A stretch of DNA of 64,000 nucleotides from Lepidodermella squamata (taxonomy: Eukaryota > Gastrotricha): contig JBLDXI010000028.1 of assembly GCA_047495785.1 (NCBI GenBank), positions 992,001 to 1,056,000 of the forward strand, in the 5' to 3' direction. Positions 45,867 through 56,825 of the stretch are shown here, one piece after another. Below the pieces are notes generated by a model. It was not told the DNA's origin. It saw only the letters and a program-made list of their open reading frames with translations, and did not search any database. How positions within the stretch are numbered: position 1 is the first letter of the stretch; the number at the start of each line of letters is the position of its first letter. Position numbers and translations under genes: made by a program.

Positions 45867-46826
45867 ACATCAAATTACTTTTCCTATCATCAAACTCAAA
45901 TTAGTATTTGATATAGGGAAGAATATACTTTCATGATGAAGTTTTGGATTTTATATGCTTATGACCCCGGGTGATGAAAGCGGGGTCCAGACAATTTTTT
46001 ATGGTCATGTCTATGTGAACACAGGATTGTGTATTGCCTAATGGCTATGCGTACACATCGTATGCGTGATTGGCTACTTGAACACTGCGCGAGTTTAAAT
46101 TTGGCTGTGTGCCACGCACATTCTGTACGCTTAGTACGCTTAGTACCTTCCTCATTGGCTTCACCTATACAAGTGAATCGCCCTTATAGTAATGTTGAGA
46201 ACAAACCCATCCTATAACTGAGAGCAGGCAGAAGATTGAGCCAAAACTGGCAACAAGACATTACACTTTGGTCTTTCAGAAATGAGATTTGGATTTTTGT
46301 TGAGGAACTCGAACCTAGATCCATACTTACTATCCATATTAAGGGATTGCATACAGCGGTTAGCGATTGCTAACATTGTTTTGGGCCAAAGAATCACATA
46401 TGCTTCACACCTCCGCTTGTGGCTGGGGCGCAGCCACTGCAGTGCATGATTCAGTGCAGCGCAACGGCGTCGAAAGCGTTACGGCGGCTTAACCTTGACT
46501 AATTTCACTTATTTGAAAAAAAAACGAGAATCGTAAAATTACTGGGACGAATAATATTCAAAAAATTAATTTTGTTGGCCAAAAATCAAATATTTGTCCG
46601 TAACTTTGCAAAATTACAACAAAGTCGATTTTCTATTATTTTATGAGGGGGTTCGACAACAATAAATTACATTCTCCCCCAGAATTTCCTGTTATTTTCT
46701 CGGACTGGGCATCATCAAGGGCTTTGAGGAGAGTGGGTCGCAAAATTTAACATAGGTATCGAAATTTGCTGTTGAAAAAAGAGTTTGATGATAGAAAAAG
46801 TAATTTGATGTTGAATAAAATGTAAC
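45867..46826. repeat. Inverted-repeat element H, copy 2
   Basis: Begins CATCAAATTACTTTTCCTAT and ends with the TGCTGTTGAAAAAAGAGTTT / TAATTTGATGTTGAATAAAA arm, about 960 bp. It shares with copy 1 the block TTTGATATAGGGAAGAATAT, the CAGTGCAGCGCAACGGCGTC block and the long AATCAAATATTTGTCCGTAA block. No coding sequence recognised. Confidence 0.75.
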
Positions 46827-47470
46827 TTAAAGAATGAAATAAGAGCAACGAAACGACAGCGAATATATATCGTCTTTATTATAATAATAATATAATAATA
46901 TCTGGTAAATAATAATTGGTGCCCTCGGGCTGGTATTGGCGTCTCGGGGTACTTGGACACCTTTGGCGTCGCGGTAGGAGTGCTAAAGACAAGGATGTTA
47001 TTACTCGCGCTGTGATTATTCGAGTGGCATTGAATCGATTCGTCGAGAATTGTTCATGGAATGCAGCCGTACTTTGACCGATCAATTTAGCATGACAACG
47101 TGCACAAAATTCCACGACCACGCGACCACGCCCGTAATTTTAATGATGAAAATCCAGCAATTAATCACAATTAAAAAAACCGCCCATTTTACGCCATCTC
47201 GCGAGGTCTAGGGTCTAGGGTAAATTATTGTAAAACTCACAAATTCGATGCGTGAAATTTCATCCGAAGAATATTACCCTAAGTTATCGACGATGTTTCT
47301 TTTTATTACTCGAGGCGCGTTGCTGAAAACGTGTATTGCCCTGCTATTGTATGCGCGCGCGACTGTGACTACAACGGTACTGTCGCTCCGCGGATTTGTA
47401 AAACTGCCACGCGACAAATAAAATGTCGCGCGCGATTTTGTCGCCGCTGTCGCAGATTAGTGAATCCAGC
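46827..47470. other. Spacer with a short IQCC-like gene fragment
   Basis: The stretch 47028-47063 matches the reverse complement of the coding strand of the IQCC-like gene near 59303-59336 (CATTGAATCGATTCGTCGA then ATTGTTC and TGGAATG) apart from a 2-bp insertion and one change. The rest is AT-rich non-coding, with an ATAATAATA tract at 46878-46903. Confidence 0.55.
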
Positions 47471-47559
47471 TTAACTAGCTTAGAGGAATAATGAGTGTTT
47501 CACATTTTACTCCTCTGCGACTTTGTGTGATGAATCCTGCTCCTTGAAGCCGGTCTGGC

Positions 47560-47955
47560 CATGAGACGTACTGTAGGACTGGCCATAAGCTGAGAATCTG
47601 AAAAAGTGTGATATTTTTAATGAGGTCCAAAGTCCAACTCGACCAATGAATCATCTCATTACACTTTTTGCAATCATCTCAAGCCTCTTTTTTGCTTAAG
47701 ATCAACGAGATCAACACATCTTTACACAGCGTCACGCCGATCTTTTGCTGTAAAAGAATTCTCATCAGTTTTTAATTATTGACATTTAAAAAATTAAAAT
47801 TTTATAAATTAAAATTTCTTTAATTTCGAAATTTTACTGGACTAAAATTTAATTCGTATGCACATTCCGATATGCACAGTCCGCGGCCTTCAAGAGGCCC
47901 ATGTAACGGGAGTGCATGAGCTTCGAAGCCGCGGCGTCCTATAGTACGTCTCATG
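47560..47955. mobile_element. 396-bp MITE with 8-bp target duplication
   Basis: Terminal inverted repeats CATGAGACGTACTGTAGGAC (left) and the complement of CATGAGACGTACTATAGGAC (right). It is flanked by the 8-bp duplication GGTCTGGC (47552-47559 and 47956-47963). The paralogous site near 37105 carries a single GGTCTGGC with no insertion. An 8-bp target fits a hAT-type or similar transposase; the element has no ORF. Confidence 0.95.
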
Positions 47956-48627
47956 GGTCTGGCCGCTTTCGCCTTATCAAACCATACTTTTCTGTGATAG
48001 TGAATTCACACTCTGCTGAGAATGCAACAAATGATAAGCGTTCGCTCATTTCTCTTGCAAAGGGGAGGTAAAACAAAAATATACTTTATTACGCTCATTT
48101 ATCAACGACAGCAAAAGAGAAACAATTGTTCACAGTAGTTCTAATGATTTTCGAAGGCCCTGATCACGATTTTGAAATCCGTTTGTCTCTATCACCGTTA
48201 GGACTATGTGAAAAGTGCCATATCCGCCCAGCTGATTTCAGGCGATTTTCGAGCACCCTGATTTCTGTGTCAGCTTTGTTCAGCTTTGGAATTTCAGATT
48301 CTAAATTACTTCCATGAAGGTCCCTAACATTCTCCCTCACTTACATCACCGAAAACATTCAGTTTATAACAGTTTTAGAAGCTCAGCATTCAGATCAGGA
48401 TATAGGGCGCTTTCGACCGCTTTGATTTAACTTGAATGGAGTAGGGTAAAGTGACCTAATGTGTCATAATTTCGCTTACTTTTTTTCGAGGCCCGATATC
48501 TACTCACCTGAGGGGTCCCGGCCCGATTTTGTTTGACAGGGACCTCAGTTAGGGTCTTGGCTTCGATAATCCGTCGAAAAAATTCGACCCCGATGCCTAT
48601 TGTAAGTGTGGCAGGAGGTGTTGTGAC

Positions 48628-49095
48628 CTTGGAGGAATAGTAATGGAGTGAGCACTGCCCTATTAACGAGATCGTATCGTGCACACGACGGGGGGCCCGC
48701 CGCCTGCCTCACTCGCGCGCACGAGATGAGGAAACAACTGCACGTTGGTACCATTTTTTCGTCAATTTTAAAGATATTGAGCTGTGCTTTAGAATATAGG
48801 TAGATAGTAGAAACCGAGACGCGTCCCTACATCTAAAAATTATTGAATTCTGACCCAGGATTGCGGAGTAACGGGAAAAATAAGTGAGCGCCTGTGCTTT
48901 TGCCTACATCAAAAAACGGTATCGATGCGACGTACGGTTGCTGAGCAATCGCGCATCAAAGTTTTAAAAAATGTGCGCGCGTTTGGAGTCACGTGAGCAA
49001 GAACAATGCGGGCGCCCTGCTGCGCACTCAGACTTTGTCCAACGATAGTGCGCGCTGATAAAGAGCAGTGCTCACTCCATCTCTATTCCTCCAAG
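48628..49095. mobile_element. 468-bp MITE in left arm, 8-bp target duplication
   Basis: Inverted ends CTTGGAGGAATAG...GGAGTGAGCACTGC (about 31 bp with two mismatches). Target duplication GTTGTGAC at 48620-48627 and 49096-49103. The right arm of the outer element (about 52975-52990) has the single, uninterrupted site. Confidence 0.93.
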
Positions 49096-49143
49096 GTTGT
49101 GACGCAAGAGACTGATTATGACAAATTTAGGAGCCGGCGCCTA

Positions 49144-50408
49144 TTTCGTCATAATTTTTCGACCAACGGTCCTAATTGTCATAATGGGGTCTAGAGTTAT
49201 TTTTTTGACCTGCCGTTATAGGATTAGGTGAATCGAGGCCGGCGGATTCGATTCTGATGTTCAAACAGTACCTTCATCAGTCAAAAATTTTTGTTTTTGC
49301 CAAATCCGTATCTTGGTCTAGTTTTTATTTCAAATTTCCCATCTTGCTTGACGTGCTCATGCCAGTAGCCATGTCAATGTCCGGGTAATGAACCAGATGG
49401 GTTTTAGCTCTAGCTGTATATCAGAATAATGCATAAATGTTAATTTTTCTAGGGGCCCAATGGTGGCTCGTATGGGCGGCTGCATCTATGCCTTAAATTG
49501 CCAAAATGTGTTTTCTTTCGGAATTTCCAGCCGAGTTTTTGTCATTCTTAAACCATCATAAGGCCATCTAAAGCTCATATATCACTCCTACTATAGTTTG
49601 ATGAGCTCATTAACGAACTTCTGGGACCAATTCAAAGCTAATATTGATCTAGCAGATCTGGTAAGATTGATTAGATGTGAGAATGAATGGCAAAATGAGT
49701 TTTAGTTCGTCTGAGTATAATCGATAAGTCTACGGAAATATTGCCAAATCTAACTGGTTGGCTCCTCTACCATGGTAAGCTGATGCCATCCGTCATCAAA
49801 ATTTACGTTAAGATCGAGGCAGAATCGAAAAATGTGGATCTTAGTGCACTCGATAGGTACAGTTTTATTTGCGGTTTCACTAGTTTCGAGATAGCGCCAT
49901 AGGATCATTTCCGAACAATACCAACTTGACATGGTCGGCCTCTGCTAGCCAGGGATGCCCCAAAGAATTCCTGATACCGAATTAAGCTGTTCGAGATCGA
50001 AATTAGGCATATTAGATGACCTATTAAGCCTTAATTAGTGTTAGGAAACTAGGCCAAGGCCATTCGGCATGTACAGCATGCATAGGAGCCTATTTTCATG
50101 ACAGCTAAACAGAAATTGCACTCTGACCAGAGCATTTTAGTTGAAGGGTCACCACATTACTACGAATTGGAAGAAATTTCCTAAAAATTGTGCTTCCGAC
50201 CGGGAAAAAGCAGTAAAATTGGATTAAAAACAACATAGAGCATTAAGTGGTCGCAAAATCTTGACAACAGTTAATTTTTGAATGATTTGAATATAAGAAT
50301 CGAATCCGCCGGCCTCGATTCACCTAATCATTATAACGGCAGACCAAAAAAATAACTCTAGACCTCATTATGACAATTAGAACCGTTGGTCGAAAAATTA
50401 TGACGAAA
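49144..50408. mobile_element. 1265-bp inverted-repeat element in left arm, TA target
   Basis: Ends are inverted copies of about 117 bp starting TTTCGTCATAATTTTTCGAC, flanked by TA on both sides. The opposite arm of the outer element shows the empty site GGCGCCTAAGTTGCG. The terminal GTCATAAT words are shared with the outer element, suggesting a related family. No long ORF. Confidence 0.92.
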
Positions 50409-50538
50409 TAGAGTTGCGTTTTTTATGGTGTCCACGGGCTAATTATATAAATTAGGACCAGATGACACACATAACTTAACTTATGCTTTTACAAGCAATC
50501 GTTAGACTTTAAATTCAGAAATATTGATCTACGGGTTG

Positions 50539-51623
50539 GGTACCATGACATAAGGGCGCGGATAAAAGCGCGAAAGACATAAGGGCGCCGGACATAAGGG
50601 CGAAAGGCAAAAGAGCGCCGGACAAAAGGGCGAAAGACCGAAGAGCGCGGACAAAAGGGCGCCTGGACAAAAGGGCGCCTGATTTTTATGTATAACGAAG
50701 GCCTATTAGTTATTATTTTTTAAAACGATGGCTTTGCGACGCTTTTAGAGGAAACTAATTGTTTTACAATGCGGAGTGTTGGCAAATATAACCCCTTCGC
50801 GAACCAGGTTCATCCCCAGGTCGATTTACCGGCTGATCGACGAGCGCCTTAGAGCCCTAGTCCCATTACAGGATAACCTGTTTGACTTTGAAAACCTAAT
50901 CTCTAATTTAGACGCCATTTGGCATGTGCTAGATGATTAATTTTCGATTCGAATGACCTTGTGCTAAATGATTTAATTTATTCAGTCATTGATTGAAAAT
51001 GGTTTGCTTCTCTTGCATGATAATAAATATCAATCACGTAGATTTTAGGGTTTTATCATAACTTATTTTGCTTATTTTGCCTTCGGAAACCTTATAAAAT
51101 CTTATAAAACTCACAATCGCATCAATTTCCGATTGCAGCATTACTATCAAGTTTTACAACTGTGTTACTATAGGTATTTTCAATTTTCATGAACAAATCT
51201 ATAGGTAATGAGTATAACAAAAATGACAAATAAGTAACTGAATAACTGAATTCATCAAAAAGTTCAACCTGCCCCAGTCAATCCTACCTGACATTGTCAT
51301 TTCAGTAATTAAGGACTCATGCAAAATAATTAATAACCACCTGTACAACAAGTAATTGTTAAACGTAAATACCCGTGTCTTTAGGCAATCTGATACTTAG
51401 TATTGGACGGAACATTGATTTTTAAATAAACAACTACTAAAAGTAATTGGTAATTTTATCTGGCGCCCTTATGTCCTGCGCCCTTTTGTCTCGGCGCCCT
51501 TTTGTCTTGATGTAGCGCCCTTATGCCCTCGCGCCCTTTTGTCCGGCGCCCTTTCGTCTTTCGCTCTAAAGTCGGCGCCCTTATGTCTGCGCGCTTATGT
51601 CTGCGCCCTTATGTCCTACCACG
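50539..51623. mobile_element. 1085-bp element with tandem GACATAAGGGCGC termini
   Basis: Each terminus is an array of about 150 bp made of GACAAAAGGGCGC / GACATAAGGGCGC words in irregular 14-18-bp spacing, inverted at the other end (GCGCCCTTATGTC). Flanked by ACGGGTTG (50531-50538 and 51624-51631), an 8-bp target duplication. The interior is AT-rich with no ORF. Confidence 0.85.
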
Positions 51624-52068
51624 ACGGGTTGTTTAGCAAGCTTGGATTCAAAATAATCGCCCATTGACAGTTAAAATTGAGAATTTTCGGTAAATTTCGA
51701 AAAATTTCAAAAAATCAATATTTCTCTCAATTTTTTCGGATCGTGCCAACGAAATAGAAATGCTTCCCCACGACGTTTGGCTATAAATTGACCGTATGGC
51801 ACGTCGTCATAAATTAACGAGGGTCAGATGGCGCTATGGAGTAAATTAATTACAACCATGTCTCGATTTGTCAAGGCTTAATCTAATCAAGTCGGGGCGT
51901 GATTAGTCTAAACTGTTTGCCTCTCGAGCTCGGACAGCTCCAGTCTAATTACTTGATTGTTATTTCTGTGTTGCGGAGGTGTTCGAAGAATTGATCACAA
52001 CGTCGAACAATAGCTTTCCGGACACCATAAAAAACGCAACTTAGGCGCCGGCTCCTAATTTGTCATAA

Positions 52069-52960
52069 GGTAGATGGTGACATGCGCCCAGAATTTTGCG
52101 CCCAGCGTGTTTGCGCCCACAAAAATGCGCCCCGACTTTTGCGCCCTGACTACTGCACCCATAAATTTACGCCTTGACATTTGCGCCCCGACTTTTGCGC
52201 CCTTACAGTATGCGCCCTGACATATGCGCCCCGACCTTTGCGCCCAGTGTTCTTTCCGCTTTGCCAATGGCTACTGTTTCATGGTGCTCATATCTGCGAG
52301 ATGTTAGTTAATTTCATGTTACCATGGAGGAGTACAATTTTGAAAGGTAAAAGTTTTTTCCACTACATGGCATACCTGCGGTTGACTTCCTAAAATTCTG
52401 GAAAAATATCTAAAAAATATCTTGGCTCCTGTAGAATACGGCTATCGATTTTGTTTCCCCGATTCGATTCCATTATTGACTGCTGATTTTTTGGAATCGA
52501 ACCTTCGATAACCCTAAAATCACCTCTCTGGATCCCTTCACCTGGGTGGTTTTTTATTAAATATCTGAAAAGTCTAATACAAAAGTCATAAAATGACTGC
52601 GTTTTCCATTAATGAGCACGCTTGAAGGTGCATCGACTTTTCGCCAACACAGAACTATAGAATAAGAAAATAATTTTCAGGTATATCTTCTTTAATCACA
52701 GATCAGGTATTTGGTGAACAGCCAGTTCATATTAGGATTATATGATTAGGAGAACACAGTTTTCTTCCAACAAACAAATCTCGGGGCGCAAGTGTCAGGG
52801 CGCAATTATCAGGGCGTAAAAATACGGGGCGCAAAATTCGGGGCGCAAATGTCAAGGCGCTTGAATCTGGGCGCAAATGTCGGGGCGCAAAAGTCAGAGC
52901 GCATTTTTGTGGGCGCAAACACGCTGGGCGCAAAAAACTGGGCGCATGTAACTACAATTC
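52069..52960. mobile_element. 892-bp element with tandem TGCGCCC termini
   Basis: Termini are arrays of ATTTGCGCCC/TTTGCGCCCTGAC-like words about every 16 bp for about 170 bp, inverted at the right end. Outer borders begin GGTAGATGG on the left and end with CTACAATTC on the right. TGTCATAA flanks both (52061-52068 and 52961-52968), an 8-bp duplication. The left arm of the outer element has the single site. Resembles the element at 50539 in design though the words differ. Confidence 0.87.
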
Positions 52961-53040
52961 TGTCATAATCGGTCTCTTGCGTCACAACACCTGTTGCCAC
53001 ACTTACAATAGGCATCGGGGTCGAATTTTTTTGACGGATT

Positions 53041-54376
53041 CGTCGTTTTTACACGACGGAGGGGTACGGAGGCACTCGTTAATTACATCTGTTGCTATCA
53101 TCTATTTAGCGGCTCTGTTAAGACAAATTTTGATTACGCAATTAAATAGTTTCAGAAAATTGAATGTTGATTTTTTCCGAAGCGTCAAGAAAGCAATTTC
53201 AAAAAGAAATTTTTAAAAATATATTTCTTTCTTAATTGGTACTTCAAAGTTATTTTTACTAGTAGCCTCAATTATTATTCGAATATTTCGACACGTTGAA
53301 ATGGAATTTTTGATCAAATTTACAAATTTTGCCATTTGCCAGTCGGAAATTTGATCAGCAAAAGAATATTCGGCTATCAACCTCAACGTCGAAAATTGTT
53401 TAAAATTGCTTCAGGTGATTTAGATAGCCGTCGATTGAGAATTTTGTCCTATTGTAACTCCGGGACACTCCGAGACGTGTTTATAATTTCCTAAAATTAT
53501 TTAGAATTTTAGAAAATTATAAACACGTCCCGGAGTGTCCGGAGTTTGCGCAAACTTTTTTTAATTTTGCAAGTTTTTGGACGCAATTTCGGAAAAAAAT
53601 TCCTAGAGAATATTTGATTCTTCATCCGCGATTTTACCGAATAAATTTAAAATTTTAGCGGAGAAAACCCGAAAAACTCCGATTTTAACTGTTACGGTAA
53701 TTTTGACTAAGGTATTTTACCCGGTTGGACCCCTTTCCCGGTTGGAATTATTGTCAACTCATTGACAAGTGACATACTTGCTTACTATTCTCATGACATT
53801 TTGAATTTTTCTAAGATTTTTCTGCCCATGCGATATGAATTTACGTCGCATTTTAGATATTCGTCAACTATTTATCCCTGTGTTTCTATGTTTGATTATG
53901 GCTTATAGTACACGGTTCATTGCCTATAGGGTGATTAATCGTCACCAATTTAAAAAAAATATGAAAAACGAAAACATCGCCGCGGCCTTCAAGAATAGCA
54001 TTACGTGACTCATATTGACGGTAAATACAAATTTTGATCACATTTGATAGTCAAAATATTCTTTACTTCGGTGACATTCAAAAAATGATTTTTTGTTTTT
54101 CCATGGCTTAAATTTCGAGGGCCATAACCACGATAATTGATTTTCAGGTGGCTTAAGTTGATGCAAACCCAGCCTAATAATGCTTTATGTACTATCGACT
54201 GATTTTTCCCTGAAAAAATAACGGCGGGATTTTTATGCTGAAAACAAATTAAACATTAAAAATTTGCTTTTTCGTGAAAGCTCAGTTGCGTAATCAAACC
54301 AGAGCCTCGAAATAGGGGTGGCAACTGATGGCATTAACGAACGCCTCCGTAACCCTCCGCTATTGTAAAAACGACG
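53041..54376. mobile_element. 1.3-kb inverted-repeat insertion in right arm
   Basis: Starts CGTCGTTTTTACACGACGGA and ends with the complement of CGTCGTTTTTACAATAGCGG; GTACGGAGGC-type sequence follows inside both ends. Compared with the opposite arm, about 20 bp of target appears missing, so it is an insertion with a deletion. It contains a near-perfect palindrome at about 53460-53545 around GTGTTTATAATTT. Confidence 0.75.
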
Positions 54377-55281
54377 ACTGAGGTCCCTGTCAAAAAAAAT
54401 CGGGCCGGGACCCCTCAGGTGAGTAGATATCGGGCCTCGAAAAAAAGTAAACGAAATTATGACACATTAGGTCACTTTACCCTAGTCATTTTTCATCAGA
54501 ATTTCGTAAAAAAAAATTGCACACAAGTCACTATGCCCGACACTGAAGTATTTTTTGTTTGGCCGATTGATGAAGTGACGACACCTTGATTTAAGATTAG
54601 AAAAAGTCGAAATTTCAAGGAGATTTCACACTTCGGTTGTCAAATTCATCAAACTGAAATTTTGGAGCACTGTCGAAGTCGAAATTCCGAAATTGCCCTT
54701 CCCGCCGTGAAAGGGTTAAAAGGTATGTATTAGAAGATTTAAGCTTATACGGCATAGGCTTAAGGCTTAAGGCTATACGGAATAAGCGATATTTTCAATT
54801 GCCATATAGTGGCCGAACCGTAAGGGTCGCTATGGATCATCATATATCAATCGATCGCTGTAATCAAGGAATTTCGATTAATGTCCGATCGAATTCCACG
54901 CGGTACATTCAGGGTGACGTTTTTGGCCAAAAGACGCGAATGTTGCGCATTTCATTCAACTTCGAAGGCAAAATCATATTCCCAAAAGTCCACGCGGAAT
55001 TCGATCGGGCACCTATCGATTGCCCTTGATTACAGCAACCAATTGATGTATGATGATCCATAGTGACCCTCACGGCTCACGGTTCGGCAATTATTTCGGT
55101 GATAATGCTCATACCCTAAGGCTTAAATCCCCTATAGGCGTACAACTAGCCCTCTTAACGAAATAATCATTAGTGCTGACAGAAGGAGTTGGATTTTTGG
55201 CGAGTTTTATTAATTGAATTATATTTCATTCTTCACAGGCATATAATAGCAAGAAAAAGTACCTGCCTGACTAATTCAAAA

Positions 55282-56655
55282 ATGTTTGCCGGGTTGTTAG
55301 GAAAGTCTTCTCCACTGCTAGAATCAGAAAAGAGGACATGGAATGAACATAGTCTGGAATTTGATGCTCAATCGCGTTCCGCGAATCTGCCCTTGATCGC
55401 AAATTTCGGCTATGACAGTGAAAACAAGGTTTACAAGGCAGTTCAACTATGTTATACGGTGGCTAGTTATATGGGTATTACTTATCAGCATTGGTTTATT
55501 ACTGATGGCGTTAATTACGTTGAATTCGGTTCCGCCGCCTTGGATTACTCCACAGCAAGAGTCAACATCAACACCCTTCCACATGGCGAATTTATTATTC
55601 CGAAAGAGGAAAGCATGGATGAAGCAAAACGCGAGCGCTTACGGCATGTCATAGGGATGAAGAACTACTCACTTTGCCTTCGAAATTGCGAGCATGTTGC
55701 CAATTACATCTTTAATGGGCATTGGTACAGCTCTCAGCTGGCCGAAAATGGCGCTTTGATGCGATTCTTTCGTAACTGTTTCGCCGGTGATTCTAGACTG
55801 TTGATAAATTCGTTTCCTTCAAGTATTCGTCCTCATGTGTTTTCGAAAGAGAAAAAGCAACCCGTGTATACTTTCATCACGACATCTTTCAATGCTAACC
55901 GATTCAACTATCACTTGGATGAAACAGCTAAAACATTCAATGTTGCGGTGATCGGCCCCACTGGCGCAGGAAAATCTCGACTCATCAATGTGTTGTTTAA
56001 TCACGAAAACTTGTGTAAAAGTGAAGGATCCTTCAAATCTGTCACTCGCGATGTCTATTTCATCTCCGGCACTGGCGTAGTCACGGAATATGAAGGCAAC
56101 AATCCTGAGGGAGAGGCAAGACTTAAAGGTCGACAGGTTATAGTTGCTGATACCGTGGGACTATGTAACACCGACTGTTCAGATGAGCAAGTTATGCAGT
56201 TGGTTAAAGGAAGAATTCAGGCCAACATGCGTTACCTTGATGTTGTAATCATTGTTTTTAAAGGCCAGGTCCGAATGGAGCAACAGCATATTAGAAACAT
56301 TAAACAAGTGCTGGAATGGTTGCATTACAAAGAGGGTGACAATTGGATGAGGTTTTTGTTCATTGGTACTCACACAGAGAATTGTAACCAGGAAGCAATT
56401 GAGCGCCTACGCAGTCAATTCATGGAAATATTCGAGATTCCGAAGGAGAAAACTTGTCGATTTGCCGAGCGTTTGGTGGCAGCAGGCGAGGGCTGGACTG
56501 AAAGTAAAATCGAGGGCCAGAATACAGTAATCTTCTCCGGATTTCCACCTGAGGACTCAGTTAGCGTTGGCGCCCTTCGACGTGTCCACAACGATTGGTT
56601 ACGAATAAGAAAGATTTTTTGTTATGCAGGACTGAGTGCTCCACTGAAAGTATGA
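55282..56655 (+). CDS. LRAT/NlpC-like domain fused to AIG1-like GTPase, paralogue without CaaX
   Basis: 457 aa, intronless, clearly paralogous to the gene at 38705 (most residues identical). The His of YQHWFITDGVNYVEFG, the NCEH of LRNCEHVANY, P-loop GPTGAGKS, DTVGL and FIGTHTEN are all kept. It has short additions, EGNNPEGEA before the G3 region and CRFAERL near the C-terminus. The end differs: after SAPLKV the frame stops, and the sequence immediately becomes a repeat fragment, so the proline segment and CSIL box of paralogue 1 are lost. If expressed it would not be prenylated and might be cytosolic (inference). Start ATG 55282 corresponds to the start of paralogue 1. Confidence 0.75.
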   Translation: MFAGLLGKSSPLLESEKRTWNEHSLEFDAQSRSANLPLIANFGYDSENKVYKAVQLCYTVASYMGITYQHWFITDGVNYVEFGSAALDYSTARVNINTLPHGEFIIPKEESMDEAKRERLRHVIGMKNYSLCLRNCEHVANYIFNGHWYSSQLAENGALMRFFRNCFAGDSRLLINSFPSSIRPHVFSKEKKQPVYTFITTSFNANRFNYHLDETAKTFNVAVIGPTGAGKSRLINVLFNHENLCKSEGSFKSVTRDVYFISGTGVVTEYEGNNPEGEARLKGRQVIVADTVGLCNTDCSDEQVMQLVKGRIQANMRYLDVVIIVFKGQVRMEQQHIRNIKQVLEWLHYKEGDNWMRFLFIGTHTENCNQEAIERLRSQFMEIFEIPKEKTCRFAERLVAAGEGWTESKIEGQNTVIFSGFPPEDSVSVGALRRVHNDWLRIRKIFCYAGLSAPLKV

Positions 56656-56825
56656 AAACATAACTATTGGGACGAATAAAATTCAATTTTGTTGGTCAAA
56701 AATCAAATATTTGTCTGTAACTTTGCAAAATTACAACCAAGTCGATTTTCTATAATTTTATTAGCTGGATCGACAACAATAAACCACATTCTCTGCGCAG
56801 AATTTTGCAAGGCCAAATCGCAAAT
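56656..56825. repeat. Fragment of element H, copy 3
   Basis: TATTGGGACGAATAAAATTC through TTTGTCTGTAACTTTGCAAA to CAACAATAAACCACATTCTC matches the inner block of element H at 46540-46690 and 45160-45290. It abuts the stop codon of the second GTPase-fusion gene. Confidence 0.8.

Larger units (their letters stand above)
48444..54482. mobile_element. Nested transposon stack; outer inverted-repeat element at a TA
   Basis: Outer ends are inverted copies beginning GGGTAAAGTGACCTAATGTG, each flanked by TA. Duplication copy 1 has the uninserted site (GGAGTAGTCATTTT near 37717). Removing later insertions, the arms extend about 250 bp and include GGAGCCGGCGCCTAAGTTGC and TTTTTTATGGTGTCC. Five other elements sit inside (listed separately), leaving a base element of roughly 1 kb. 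No transposase ORF is visible anywhere inside, so it is non-autonomous. Confidence 0.92.
47471..56650 (+). repeat. Segmental duplication, copy 2, expanded by insertions
   Basis: Starts with AACTAGCTTAGAGGAATAAT as at 36697, follows the 37026-37720 sequence closely, resumes after the 6-kb element at 54485 with TCATTTTTCATCAGAATT, and runs through the second GTPase-fusion gene to its end. Removing the transposons at 47560-47955 and 48444-54482 leaves about 2.7 kb colinear with copy 1. Confidence 0.85.

Noticed and set aside
52080-52252. CRISPR-like array of TGCGCCC repeats
   Set aside because: Repeats are 7-10 bp with irregular spacing, mirrored in inverted orientation at 52782-52946; they are transposon termini in an animal genome.
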